NCBI RefSeq assembly: GCF_022809715.1
Contig: NZ_CP094460.1
Coordinates: 744,001-808,000, forward strand
DNA from: Burkholderia pyrrocinia
GTDB taxonomy: Bacteria > Pseudomonadota > Gammaproteobacteria > Burkholderiales > Burkholderiaceae
Direction of reading: 5' to 3'
DNA length: 64,000 nt
Every line of letters begins with the position of its first letter. The first letter of the stretch is position 1. A program made the position numbers and the translations under genes. Positions 28,101-35,162 of this stretch are shown here, piece by piece. The notes under the pieces were generated by a model that saw only the letters and a program-made list of their open reading frames with translations, was not told where the DNA came from and did not search any database.

Positions 28101-31100
28101 GATCGCGCGAATCGGCCGTTCCATCAGCGCGTGTGAACCGAGGCCCATCTGCGCGACGCCGATGCCGAGGTTCAGCAGCTGCTGCGCGCGATCGGAATCG
28201 GACATCGCGTCCCAGTTCTTGATCAGCGACGCGCCCTGGTCGACCATCTGGTAGCCGCCGATCGCGCCGCCCGAGAGGTTGAACACCTGCGACGTGCGGC
28301 CCGTCGTCTGCGCAAGCGACTGGAACGCGTCGGCTTCCTGCGCGAAGCGGCCCAGGCCGGCCGTTTCGACCGTGGCGCCCTCGCCGCGCGACGCAATCGT
28401 GAGGATGTCCGACATCTTCCCGGTCGTGCGCAGCAGCGACGACGCCTCCGCGAGCGACTTCGCCGCCACGCCGAGCCCGCCGCCGGCGATGCCCGCGCCG
28501 CTGCCGATCAGGCTGATCCAGTCGCCGCGCGCCTGCGCATTGTCGAAGCCGGTCGACTGGCCGTGATCGCTCAGGTTCTTCAGGTCGCCGATCGCAGCCG
28601 GCACGCCGACCGCCATCCCCGCGCCGACCGCGGTCCAGGCCGCGCCGAGCAGCACGCCGCCGACCGGCGCGCCGATTCCGCTCGCGACCAGCACGACGCC
28701 GCCGGCCGCCGCGAGAATGCCGGTGCCGATCTCGAGAATGTGTTCGGCGTGCTGGTACCACTCCGTCTTGTGCGCGTCGATCGGTTCGTATTGCCCGAGA
28801 TCGACGGGCGACCCATCGAGCTTCAGGTTCTTCGGCACGTACAGCTTGCCGTCGTCGGACAGCGCATTGTTGTGCTGGTAGTCGTCGACGGTGTCGTACT
28901 TCCAACCGCGATCGTCGATCAGCTTGTACTGGTCCGGATGCCCGTCGACCTGCACCTTGAACAGCGCGCTCGGCGCGGTGCCCGTGCTCTTCGACACGTA
29001 GTAGATCGGCACCAGCGACACGACCGCGTGATCGCCGCCGACTTTCCGGATCTGGTCGACGACGGTCTGGATCATCTTCGTCGCGGCCGAATTCTGCGCG
29101 TACAGCGACTTGCTGTTCACCGCCGTGCCGTTCAGCAACTGCCCGTTGCCGACGATCATCTGCTCGAGCAGCGCCATCGACGGCACGTCTTTCGCGTCGG
29201 TCGGCACCGCGCCCGGGTCGTCGGGCTGTATCCCGAGCCCCGCGCCGACGAAGTTCGTGAGCTGGTCGGAACCGACCGTGAACGTCCGGGACTGGCCGTC
29301 GAAGTTCTTCTGGAAGTCGTTGAAGTACGCCTTCAGCTGCTTGTCCGGATCGGACTTGAACAGGTTGTAGCTGGCCGTCGCGGCCTGCTTGTTCTGGTTG
29401 CTCTGCGCGTGCTCGGTGCCTTGCTGGTAGCGGAGCTGGAAGTCGTTCGCGAAACCCGAGCGGAACCGGTCGTCGTTCTGCATCTTCGACAGCAGCGCCT
29501 TCGACAGCGAAGGATCGACGCCGGACGAAAGCGCCTGGCGCACGCCGTCGAACCCGTATCCCGTGTCGCTGCCGCGCAGCGTGTAGATCATCGTCTTCGC
29601 GTTGCCGTTGGCGTCGAGCAGCCAGCTCGCGACGTCGTCCTCGCGATGCACGGGCTCGCCGTTCGCGGTCGGCTGCTGGTCGGCCAGCCCGACCGCCTTG
29701 CTGAGCCCCTTGTAGAACTCGGTGCCGTCCCCGTAAGGCTGGGGCGTGCCCGTGTTCGACTGCGTCCACTTGTTGCCGAAATCCTTTTTCACGGTGTCGA
29801 GCACGACGCCCGCGAATTCGGGCGGCGCATTGGCGAGGATGTCCTGCATCCATTTGCCGGCCTTGTCGGCATTCATCCTGCCGTCGTAACGCGCCTGCAT
29901 GCTTGCCTGGTCCGTCGCCTTCGAATCGGGCTTCTGCATCAGCGGATCGATCTGCGAATGGATGAAGTTCGCGTCGAAATGCGGCTGGCCGGCCTGCGTC
30001 CACAGCGTCTGGCGCTCGTCCAGCGAGAACGATGCGTCCATGTTGGTCTTCAGCACCTGGAGCGCGGCGCCGGGGTTGCTGCCCGGGTTCTGCATCAGCT
30101 GCGAGACCTGCTGCTTCGTGTACTGCAGCCGCACGTCGGGCGCCGCCGCGAGCAGCAGCTGGATCTTCTGGTACCCGGGCCCCGGCGACTTCGGGTCGAC
30201 CTTCCCCATCGCATACTGGAACACGCCCTGCTGGTCGATCTGATCCTTCAGCGTCTTGGCCGCGGCCGGATCCTTCACGTTTTCCGGGTTCACCTCGATG
30301 CCCGTCAGCTTGACGAACGCCTCCGCGAGCGGATTCCGCTTCGCCAGGTCCTTCTCCTGGGTCGACAGCTTCGGGTCGTTCGGATCGACGGTCTGGCCCG
30401 TGTCCTGCAGCAGCGCAAAGGTGACCGGATCGGACTGCGCGAGCTGCTTCATCTGCGGCGACAGCGACGGATCGTCGGGATTGATCGTCGCGATCGTGCG
30501 TTGGAGCTGGCTTTGCTCGCCGAATGCATCGACGAGGCCGGTGTACCACATGCCGTCGTGGTTCTGCTTCACGGACGCGACGGCCTGTTTCTGCTCGTCG
30601 GCCGTCACGTAGGTCAGCGCGGTGTCGTCGCCGCCCGTCACCACCTTGTCGTACTGGCTCTGTGCCTGCGACATCTCCCGCGTGATGTCGGCCTCGTCGG
30701 CACGGCGCAATCCGCCCGGTTCCTTCTGCCACGCCGCGTAGTCTGCCTTCGCGTCGTTCAGGCGCAGCGTCGCGGCCGACACGCTGTATTCGTGGCGCAG
30801 CGCGGTCGTCAGCGCCGTGTAGGCGGTGTCGCTGTTCGCATCGGCCGCGCTGGCCGCCTGACGCAACTGCGCACCGGTTTCGGGGTCGGCGCGCCGGACG
30901 CCGCCCGGCAGCGCGTTGTACTGCTTCACGTCGGCATACGCGTCCTGGTCGTGCTGCACCGCCAGCGCGAACTGGAATGCCTTCTCGTTGGTCGCCCGCT
31001 GGGGCGCCGATTCCGCCGTGACCGCCTTCTGCGCGTCGTCGAGCACCTCGCCGAGCACGGGATCCTTCGGCGACGCGTTGCGCAGATCCGATGCGACGCC

Positions 31101-31457
31101 CGCGATCGCCTTGTTCGTGTCGCCGCCGCCGTCCGCGGCAACGCGCATCTGGTTCTCGACGGCCGCCTGCACCGCGCCCCAAGCGCTTTCGGCCTTCTTG
31201 ACCTGGTTGTCGAGGTCGGCTTGCGACGCGCCCTGGTCGTTCAGGCGCTTGAGCGCCGCCATCTCCGCCTGCGCCAGCTGGAGCAGGCGCTGGGTCTCGG
31301 CCTGCGCCGCGGCGAGGGCCTTCTGTTCGGGGGTCTGGGCCGGAGGAGCGCCGGCGGCGCCGTTGTTGTTCGTCCCGTTATCGTTCGTCGGGTTGTTGTC
31401 GTTCTGCGGCTGCGGCACGTCGACCGGTCCGCCCCCTCCCACTGCCATCAACACCAT
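19104..31457 (-). CDS. giant multidomain LysM (LWxIA) protein, 4117 aa, candidate toxin or effector
   Basis: I start at MVLMAVGGGGPVDVPQPQ because GGGAG lies nine bases upstream. Residues 10-65 are Asn/Pro/Gly-rich, then come about 800 helical, Gln-rich residues. A hydrophobic hairpin at 905-955 (ILAAAGGVVLVASGIG) could enter a membrane. Three modules follow, each with His then Cys in a caspase-like arrangement: H1498/C1537 (VILYACGAG), H1807 or H1789/C1855 (VLLTGCYLGSGG), H2129/C2168 (VTLYSCYGGSS). Each is followed by a helix and an LGVDVYGASG-like strand. Residues about 3270-3530 look like a TIM-barrel hydrolase (VMVTFHGWDAVP, GLSYGTHGADF). A Pro/Ser/Ala linker (3975-4042) leads to a C-terminal LysM (VVAGDSLWTIAERHEGS). 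There is no signal peptide and no secretion gene nearby. Confidence 0.75.
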   Translation of the reverse strand: MVLMAVGGGGPVDVPQPQNDNNPTNDNGTNNNGAAGAPPAQTPEQKALAAAQAETQRLLQLAQAEMAALKRLNDQGASQADLDNQVKKAESAWGAVQAAVENQMRVAADGGGDTNKAIAGVASDLRNASPKDPVLGEVLDDAQKAVTAESAPQRATNEKAFQFALAVQHDQDAYADVKQYNALPGGVRRADPETGAQLRQAASAADANSDTAYTALTTALRHEYSVSAATLRLNDAKADYAAWQKEPGGLRRADEADITREMSQAQSQYDKVVTGGDDTALTYVTADEQKQAVASVKQNHDGMWYTGLVDAFGEQSQLQRTIATINPDDPSLSPQMKQLAQSDPVTFALLQDTGQTVDPNDPKLSTQEKDLAKRNPLAEAFVKLTGIEVNPENVKDPAAAKTLKDQIDQQGVFQYAMGKVDPKSPGPGYQKIQLLLAAAPDVRLQYTKQQVSQLMQNPGSNPGAALQVLKTNMDASFSLDERQTLWTQAGQPHFDANFIHSQIDPLMQKPDSKATDQASMQARYDGRMNADKAGKWMQDILANAPPEFAGVVLDTVKKDFGNKWTQSNTGTPQPYGDGTEFYKGLSKAVGLADQQPTANGEPVHREDDVASWLLDANGNAKTMIYTLRGSDTGYGFDGVRQALSSGVDPSLSKALLSKMQNDDRFRSGFANDFQLRYQQGTEHAQSNQNKQAATASYNLFKSDPDKQLKAYFNDFQKNFDGQSRTFTVGSDQLTNFVGAGLGIQPDDPGAVPTDAKDVPSMALLEQMIVGNGQLLNGTAVNSKSLYAQNSAATKMIQTVVDQIRKVGGDHAVVSLVPIYYVSKSTGTAPSALFKVQVDGHPDQYKLIDDRGWKYDTVDDYQHNNALSDDGKLYVPKNLKLDGSPVDLGQYEPIDAHKTEWYQHAEHILEIGTGILAAAGGVVLVASGIGAPVGGVLLGAAWTAVGAGMAVGVPAAIGDLKNLSDHGQSTGFDNAQARGDWISLIGSGAGIAGGGLGVAAKSLAEASSLLRTTGKMSDILTIASRGEGATVETAGLGRFAQEADAFQSLAQTTGRTSQVFNLSGGAIGGYQMVDQGASLIKNWDAMSDSDRAQQLLNLGIGVAQMGLGSHALMERPIRAITKTPAPPAPRPTTIDVVHTMLTSGLVNQRLAVGEIGNPWQHAEQQARSFGEPADNGEPVAPAETGLRSRFSAWLRARRTQGTPEDGDVTLLRLAPDAEAGDGAVTPAVAGALAGDEAAPTEAGAPGTVARPTSWAIPAHVAADPEILSSVVGSILESGNRLEHVEYYVYALEDAAGNVRVPEEDGLPATERGNLWDDMQVAKADARRARAADDAAARAAASPDDEGTIGVTRYTAYYDALMVGGEGVAAGRYRIALVDSSALAADGTVPPEAVVGHVGLNDAGNAFVLSMNDAYDRTLQVVYPRGFDPAKPLIRSEDGRRIDVINAPHGLRETQWGAYPRREADLAIYSDHPQQPENQLPAGERPLMPVPPGYFAVYAHAWADAFASATGKAMSADDLAEMVRQSGWDGKSPVILYACGAGTRVTSLAQLLANVLGVDVYGASGFVAWRSPRYRNDGSPASGYAGGIVVEPGAPNYAGVPDHSVQHAPRTYRFSPALAVIDQGAHPVNWSNVALRPVSNGWGGGDSSGDVRVPLGVYVWRVLTRRGAIVNPRSGRSASALEMTHALEDLAWKGYTPGVPVALEGPHSGADPQLLQEFADLIQAPVFGRLGDDDAAGWHRAIPNPNRRLARFQIEPDVNGKFSPGRAQPVRINPLELRPVPGSSVVNLLGHATARQFLKVSGFDIAESHGTKPRDVSWESSAAVTQGGSTMSPREFARKLLEDPAYTEGNGVLLTGCYLGSGGYPFAQELAYELQVPVIASIASNSVRGTGALFLHPNSDDIVVPAHDPDVSTRLYLHIPETPDATDPPMVFARRGEPVRGAATHGDAPVEPVRPIEAQIDPEADSGRRGNAGTPEEAGRPAPGPTPRGPAHPRLAPEPDAGEPPVYVPTPLVEVGPGQIFTADEWAARTEQAAEADADDGLSGIPQKIYPKNSRVYTDRKVVNDGVVTTTVHGQTVLQPGFEDVTGVDATQHPEFLRPADTLLMPADDPLHAIGARGLMSPPGHHVVFGHGISADAMLGPDGRHLTPDEVAERVAPLLEPDQDVTLYSCYGGSSKHDPLRIAPGQVRAASATFAQALAQRLSELTGRPTSVWAPPDILLVERDGSATVRGTRPTGQVDKDRLAMRVFRGEPARAGRPALPAAPDAAPSPATARTAARPMADGPVRPTVPRVPDPTFADPDYDFTPIPDDTFESVTLDHAFRGALADRPGVIGDAARVTRAGGTVSQHWPSGFLDGPEPTRVIDGVMQAFDEAGLTNLRVEFVTRDGSVVLGEGTDFGALDPEDGWFRFSGTVPDAAAGAAHASSHAGSEARPASAEGTRLVGHDELGRALDAARGAASDYAYVPVDALPDETAFARGDLTAQERVAASATANLAAVDAAAPADVVLLSTLGHDPASALRVTTPGGELFKPAGVDMYVVRTRDAATGDVSYRLVGVDRSGLPEGYAAVHAGGTRAVGAADGSPTWPMIGPAGPAASRLTGPAGDPSGAPTPAAAAGHAGAPAVPEGATVAAAAEVQASAAAWLDSLERRTLTRVDGAHAPTLDGLARRLGPNAHVLVAVHAARPAADAEHAPPTVVAVLETDANGALGPVRMLDGKRVPNALKKALTNAGSKGRNTRRSYDFYVSPVAHDELMHFGGPSTIKTPDGKSSWSVAASNRQVDGELAADIAKLQHAPRFKRPRQAVRAVEGDRRWIHVIDDETGKVLGYAERNAAHEWKYYEKAPLADTEIPEQDLRAVFRRRRRGGIPVGRSPRRGIRFVASDVKPETVDRIGGFRPAKEPDTDTKPRRTAGDTFQSIVPTRRPLVRADAEQGAGDTASRSPLVDPHLLPSDQSAFNAVDFSGNSVPHLLTAIRNGSVSGSQHVIYVFETDGPVAEALGDPRGVIAERNGEMRWFDNVRDANNASRNGVALDEMPIGTDRFGADMHFLLTQLSPREFLKAARPTRVAALEAREQALLGQLRDAEARGRQSAPFRALAARTRLGYNEVRGELQRLRRSGFSRNGAALETLAIEPYQPGLSSTTVVEFNLRNGAAKPEQYFPTHEQVEAFNKQAQRAGNTEDLVLKGEPQAVMVDVGMWRTLLNKLYVARDVSTSSSRFLPVPGRQRTRRFGAATVADKRIRQIFTRSNAQLQDRMVPMARSFSLSDDPALMTKQVERHGGVMPVVTLVVDPHSLAAALGKAHDPDFLRAVDALGDQKNAVFDGENGMIHPAPGTDGKALPLDDLAHLHRWLDEAARSGFAIRLETAPSRALVSGADYRFQSGTNDTYHDYVRMFTALERWANANPGVAAPNVMVTFHGWDAVPESVPGAGHEKLLRAVLERNGLEWVHMGLSYGTHGADFIGNHDLTGALAKLIVEYRNRPDVIGRLHGADALTRVFERVDRQTLANQHQLLFAEVERIGAAHGMTPADVAALRQQLYEGNTTVWLNQARKATIEHAMPLWEADGNPPRNETERGARTFGGRWLEQYGAGVPDRVTTSARPAAADPLDHWRAVVHDPALINDGTKPIGASRREAAQLAKVKIPDEKRAQAELHALRVHDEPLGNQTPPPSPQRIAGDIAVATATGGAGAFALVTLGRESLRTASNSLYAGLRVGRVFQALHHGAVASLKNGDPRVFDRVVDRLVRGLQTQLKANGFDVDGRGAQLVQIAHEGKAKAAQLRALNDDGVLSFDDTVTHTKAIAADMLAQMQGVVGGTSLKLLHHGSPRHSVGRVGRVLALGGYGGSITMNAARAIAKGDWLAGGQAVGGIFSGLYTGIVYKGSLRGVNADNRSQLARTVSATGDYLTSAMSIASGIHTAMTGDPTTGTLTTMSGMLLGAGRLHTHFPNATPWLERLPTGIALAPVAIFGVMQGINLVTSAMAPDQQNQPPAGPNAGTPTPGASPTPSAGATTAPAQPSASATPSAPASAQPSASATPSQPAQPPSSSPSATPLTVNVVAGDSLWTIAERHEGSLLAAAHVPADQQQQMSDGQRINVALNEILQLNRNLASNPGEIAPGQQVIVG

Positions 31458-31954
31458 GTCCGTTCTCCCGCGGCATGCGTGACGTACCGGGCAAGCGGCA
31501 GGCCGCCACGCGCAATGGTCCATTGTGCCGAACCGACAACGCGCAAAAAGTCGCGAATTACGTAGTCGCCGGCCCGGTTACGCCGGCACCGGGAAACGTG
31601 CGCTACGAATGTGGCGCGGGCAACGGCCGTTGCTTGCCGATACCGGATCGGCGCAGCACGAACGGTAAATTTTTCCGTTGCCTCCGGCCGTGTCGTCCAG
31701 CCAATACTCATTGGCCTGGCGAAAGCCGCGGCGGCCGCACTGAAACCGAAACGCGCCGCCGACGCCGCGACGCACTTCCTCCTGCACCACACGCGCCCCG
31801 CTCCCGACTGAATCCCCGACGCCGACGCGCCGCGATTCCGCTCGATTTCGCAGAGGACCTTTCCTGTGCAACGCCTTAATCGACCGTCGCACAATCTCCA
31901 ATAATGGCCGCTCGATCCGCCGGCCACCGTGCCGGGCAAACGATAAAAACTCCT
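31458..31954. other. divergent promoter region between the giant gene and the porin gene
   Basis: About 500 bases separate the two divergent starts. I find no supported gene here. The part 31655-31690, with AAATTTTTCC, is locally AT-rich and could hold a promoter. No clear operator palindrome was seen. Confidence 0.4.
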
Positions 31955-33166
31955 ATGCATTCCTACCAGATGAACAAGCATGCCGGCGCGCGCGTCGCGG
32001 GGACCGTGATCGCCGCATGCGTGACCAGCTTCGCGCCGGCCATCGTGCACGCACAGAGCAGCGTGACGCTGTACGGCCTGATCGACACGTCGATCACCTA
32101 CTCGACCAACCAGCGCACGCAGGGCGCCGGCTCGCCCGGCAGCGGCAGCGTCGCGATGACGAGCGGCGCACTGAACGCGTCGCGCTGGGGGCTGCGCGGC
32201 CGCGAGGATCTCGGCGGCGGCATGGCCGCGGTCTTCACGCTAGAAAACGGCTTCTCGGGCACCACCGGCAAGCTGTCGCAGAAAGGCGTCGACATGTTCG
32301 GCCGCCAGGCATGGGTCGGCGTGAGCTCGAAGACGGCCGGCACGCTGACGTTCGGCCGCCAGTACGACCTGATCCTCGACTTCGTGACGCCGCTCGGCGC
32401 GTCCGGCCCCGGCTGGGGCGGCAACCTCGCGGTCCATCCGTACGACAACGACGATTCGAACCGCAACCTTCGCATCAACAACGCGGTGAAATACACGAGC
32501 CCGACGTACCGCGGGCTGACGTTCGGCGCGATGTTCGGCTTCTCGAACACGGCCGGCCAGTTCTCCAACAACGCGGCATGGAGCGCGGGGCTGTCGTATG
32601 CGAACGGGCCGCTGAAGCTCGGCGCCGGCTACCTGAAGATCAGCCGCGACCGCAATTCGCCGAACCCGGACGGTGCGCTGAGCACGGTCGACGGGTCGGC
32701 GACGATCACGGGCGGCAACCAGCAGATCTGGGCCGCGGCCGGCCGTTATGCGTTCGGGCCGCATTCGGTCGGCGCCGCGTGGTCGCACTCGACCACCGAC
32801 GGCGTGACGGGCGTGCTCCAGGGCAGCAATATCGCGCCGCTGAAAGGCGAATCGCTCGTGTTCGACAACTTCACGGTCGACGGGCGCTTCTTCGTCACGC
32901 GCGCGTTGAGCCTCGCCGCCGCGTACACGTACACGATGGGCCGCTTCGACACGCGCACGGGCCAGACGCGCCCGAAATGGAACCAGGTCGTCGCGCAGGC
33001 CGACTATGCGCTGTCGAAGCGCACGGATGCGTATCTCGAAGGCGTGTACCAGAGCGTGAGCGGCGGCAATGGCAATCCCGCGTTCAACGCGACCGTCTGG
33101 ACGCTGACGCCTTCGGCGAACAGCAACCAGGTCGTCGTCGCGCTGGGGCTGCGGCACAAGTTCTGA
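31955..33166 (+). CDS. outer-membrane general porin (Gram-negative porin family)
   Basis: The protein has about 403 residues with a signal peptide cut after PAIVHAQ and mature start SSVTLYGLIDTSITY, typical of Burkholderia trimeric porins. Further family marks are SRWGLRGREDLGGGMAAVF, GTLTFGRQYDLILDFV (start of the constriction loop) and the C-terminal phenylalanine in LGLRHKF needed for assembly by the BAM complex. It forms a sixteen-stranded barrel for small hydrophilic solutes. Two starts are possible, ATG at 31955 or at 31970, neither with a strong ribosome site; the signal sequence is intact in both. A factor-independent terminator follows at 33255. Confidence 0.9.
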   Translation: MHSYQMNKHAGARVAGTVIAACVTSFAPAIVHAQSSVTLYGLIDTSITYSTNQRTQGAGSPGSGSVAMTSGALNASRWGLRGREDLGGGMAAVFTLENGFSGTTGKLSQKGVDMFGRQAWVGVSSKTAGTLTFGRQYDLILDFVTPLGASGPGWGGNLAVHPYDNDDSNRNLRINNAVKYTSPTYRGLTFGAMFGFSNTAGQFSNNAAWSAGLSYANGPLKLGAGYLKISRDRNSPNPDGALSTVDGSATITGGNQQIWAAAGRYAFGPHSVGAAWSHSTTDGVTGVLQGSNIAPLKGESLVFDNFTVDGRFFVTRALSLAAAYTYTMGRFDTRTGQTRPKWNQVVAQADYALSKRTDAYLEGVYQSVSGGNGNPAFNATVWTLTPSANSNQVVVALGLRHKF

Positions 33167-33254
33167 CGACGGCGCTTCGCCGCTGCACTGCCCGGTCGAT
33201 TGCGTACGGCACGCGTTTCGAGCCCCGCTCGATCGTGGTGACCGGTGCAGAAAG

Positions 33255-33279
33255 GGCCGCGCCCGTGCGCGGCCTTTTT
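33255..33279 (+). terminator. rho-independent terminator after the porin gene
   Basis: A perfect eight-base stem, GGCCGCGC with GCGCGGCC, around a CCGT loop is followed by TTTTT. It lies 89 bases after the porin stop. The remaining bases up to 33573 hold no gene and should carry the promoter of the Pal-like lipoprotein. Confidence 0.8.
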
Positions 33280-33573
33280 GCTGCGGCATCGCGTACCGCG
33301 TGGCGCCGGCGGGAGCAAGAATGCGTCCCCGACTGTCGCGTCCGCGCAAAAAATGCGGAGAAACTGGTCGCGTTGTGACATTTTTCCTACTCTGTTTGCA
33401 GCGACGCCGTGATTCGGTGTTCCGGTCGCAACACTCTTTCATATGGCGCACCACCGGCTGACAGACATGCATCGCGTCGACGGAGCCGGACCTTTCGCGC
33501 CGTTGCAGCCGGATACGTACGTGCCGATGGCACGCACCACGCTTTCAACGCAGTCAACCGCTGGAGACGAACG

Positions 33574-34065
33574 ATGAGCAAAACGAACCGATTTGCGGTC
33601 CTGGCCGCCGTCGCACTGCTGGCCGGTTGCCACCACGCGGCGAAAACACCCGAGAATGCCGGCATGGCGCCGACGCCCTCGAGCGAAGCCGTCGCAACGG
33701 TGACGGCCGACGATCTCGACAATCCGAACAGCCCGCTCGCGAAACGCAGCATCTATTTCGATTTCGACGCGTATTCCGTGAAGCCTGAATTCCAGTCGCT
33801 GCTGCAGGCGCACGCCGACTACCTGCGCGGCCATCCGGCCCGGCGCGTGCTGATCCAGGGCAACACCGACGAACGCGGGACGTCCGAATACAACCTCGCG
33901 CTCGGCCAGCGCCGCTCGCAAGCCGTGTTGAGCGCGCTGGAAACGCTCGGCGTGCCGGGCACGCAACTCGAGGCCGTCAGCCTCGGCAAGGAAAAGCCGG
34001 TCGCGCTCGGCCACGACGAGGATTCGTGGGCGCAGAACCGCCGCGCCGATCTCGTCTATCGTTGA
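33574..34065 (+). CDS. Pal-like OmpA-family lipoprotein
   Basis: The protein has 163 residues from MSKTNRFAVLAAVALLAGCH, with GGAG seven bases upstream. LLAGC is a lipobox, with lipidated Cys near residue 22. After a short spacer comes an OmpA C-terminal peptidoglycan-binding domain: SIYFDFDAYSV, IQGNTDERGTSEYNLALGQR, RRADLVYR. The GNTDERGTSEYN segment carries the Asp and Arg that hold diaminopimelate. It should tether the outer membrane to peptidoglycan. The tol genes that normally accompany pal are not here, so this is probably a second, stand-alone Pal paralogue. Confidence 0.85.
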   Translation: MSKTNRFAVLAAVALLAGCHHAAKTPENAGMAPTPSSEAVATVTADDLDNPNSPLAKRSIYFDFDAYSVKPEFQSLLQAHADYLRGHPARRVLIQGNTDERGTSEYNLALGQRRSQAVLSALETLGVPGTQLEAVSLGKEKPVALGHDEDSWAQNRRADLVYR

Positions 34066-34213
34066 CCGGACGCCGCCGCGGCGGCATCCGCGTAAAGGAA
34101 AACGTGGGAAAGCGTGGCAGGCCGCCGGCCGCGGACGCGGCCGAGCGGTGCCGTTCGGCTCGCCGGGCTCATGCGCGTCACCGGTCACGCACACGATACG
34201 CGGCGCGTCGCGC

Positions 34214-34687
34214 TCAACGCCGGCGTTCGAGCCGCCGATGCAGCCAGTGCGACATCACGGCCGACGTGACGAACGAATCGAGTATGGCGATCATGTTGAT
34301 GCCGCCGATTTCATCGTCGTTCAGCAGGCGGCTCTGTAGCAGCACATAACAGATCATCGAGCAGGTGCCCACGACGATCCCCAGCAATACGAACCAGCGC
34401 CGCCGGATCCGCGTGCCGATCGCGCCCATGATGCCGCCCGCGACCGTCGCCGGCAGGAAATAGCCGAACAGGAACGACGCGAAGAAGATCATCGGCACCA
34501 TGCCGGCGCTGACTTTCAGCACGTCCCATGACGGGCCGTCGATCAACGTCCACGCGATCAGCATCACGCCCGGCCAGACGAGCGCCGCGACCAGCGGGCC
34601 GCCGACGGCAAATGACAGGCAGCCGAGCACGATGGGCCGGGACGGACGCGACGGTTCACGCGGCGGGCTCTCGAGAGTTGCATTCAT
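34214..34687 (-). CDS. small integral membrane protein (157 aa)
   Basis: I take MNATLESPPREPSRPSRP as the start because the upstream frame is unlike protein. Four hydrophobic segments follow, at about residues 20-45, 58-82, 88-108 and 118-135 (LGCLSFAVGGPLVAALVW, MIFFASFLFGYFLPATVAGG, FVLLGIVVGTCSMICYVLL). No good ribosome site is visible. It is not in an operon: the neighbouring genes point the other way. The family is not recognised. Confidence 0.6.
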   Translation of the reverse strand: MNATLESPPREPSRPSRPIVLGCLSFAVGGPLVAALVWPGVMLIAWTLIDGPSWDVLKVSAGMVPMIFFASFLFGYFLPATVAGGIMGAIGTRIRRRWFVLLGIVVGTCSMICYVLLQSRLLNDDEIGGINMIAILDSFVTSAVMSHWLHRRLERRR

Positions 34688-34890
34688 GGTTTTTGTATTC
34701 GGAATCGGAATGGCGGCGTGCCGGAGTGTACCAAGGCACCGCGCAGCGGATCCGATCCGGCACCATCGCGCGCGACGATACGCAAAAAGCATGGAATAAA
34801 CGGCCCGCCCGAGACGTTTCGTCATCGCGCAGACGCGCGGTTCACGCGAACCGGCCTGTCCTGCGGACTGCGCGCTGCAAGGAGATTGCA

Positions 34891-35067
34891 ATGAAATCGA
34901 CAACGTTGGCCGCGGCGTTGATCGCGGCGCTGATGCTTTTGCTGTCGGCGGGATGTACGCAGCCGGGCAGCGGCACTTCGCAAGGACCGGGCATGAGCCG
35001 GTACGGCGGCGGCGGCTCGGGAGGCAGCGGTGGCGGAGGCGGTGGTGGAGGTGGCGGCGGCTACTGA
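34891..35067 (+). CDS. small glycine-rich lipoprotein (58 aa)
   Basis: AGGAG lies seven bases before the ATG. The first 22 residues form a lipoprotein signal ending LLLSAGC, so the mature part is only about 37 residues. These are mostly glycine, with a run of eleven Gly before a final Tyr. Such short Gly-rich lipoproteins are common but uncharacterised in Burkholderiales; a surface or periplasmic structural role is a guess. Confidence 0.7.
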   Translation: MKSTTLAAALIAALMLLLSAGCTQPGSGTSQGPGMSRYGGGGSGGSGGGGGGGGGGGY

Positions 35068-35162
35068 AGAACCGCCTCGAAAAGTCGGACGATGCATCGC
35101 ACGCGAGGACCGGAAACCGGCCGCATCGCGCGCGACGCCCCGCCCTGCGGCGTGACCCGGAC

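Noticed and set aside
20805..28136. 2443-residue open frame on the plus strand inside the giant gene
   Set aside because: It is antisense with very Arg/His-rich composition, no domain and no ribosome site; such frames are common opposite GC-rich coding DNA.
19104..31457. Rhs or type VI secretion effector identity for the giant protein
   Set aside because: There are no YD repeats, PAAR or VgrG segments and no type VI genes in the window.
28563..31565. 1000-residue open frame on the plus strand over the start of the giant gene
   Set aside because: Composition is Leu/Arg/Val-biased noise, with no start signal, and it would overlap the giant gene's promoter.
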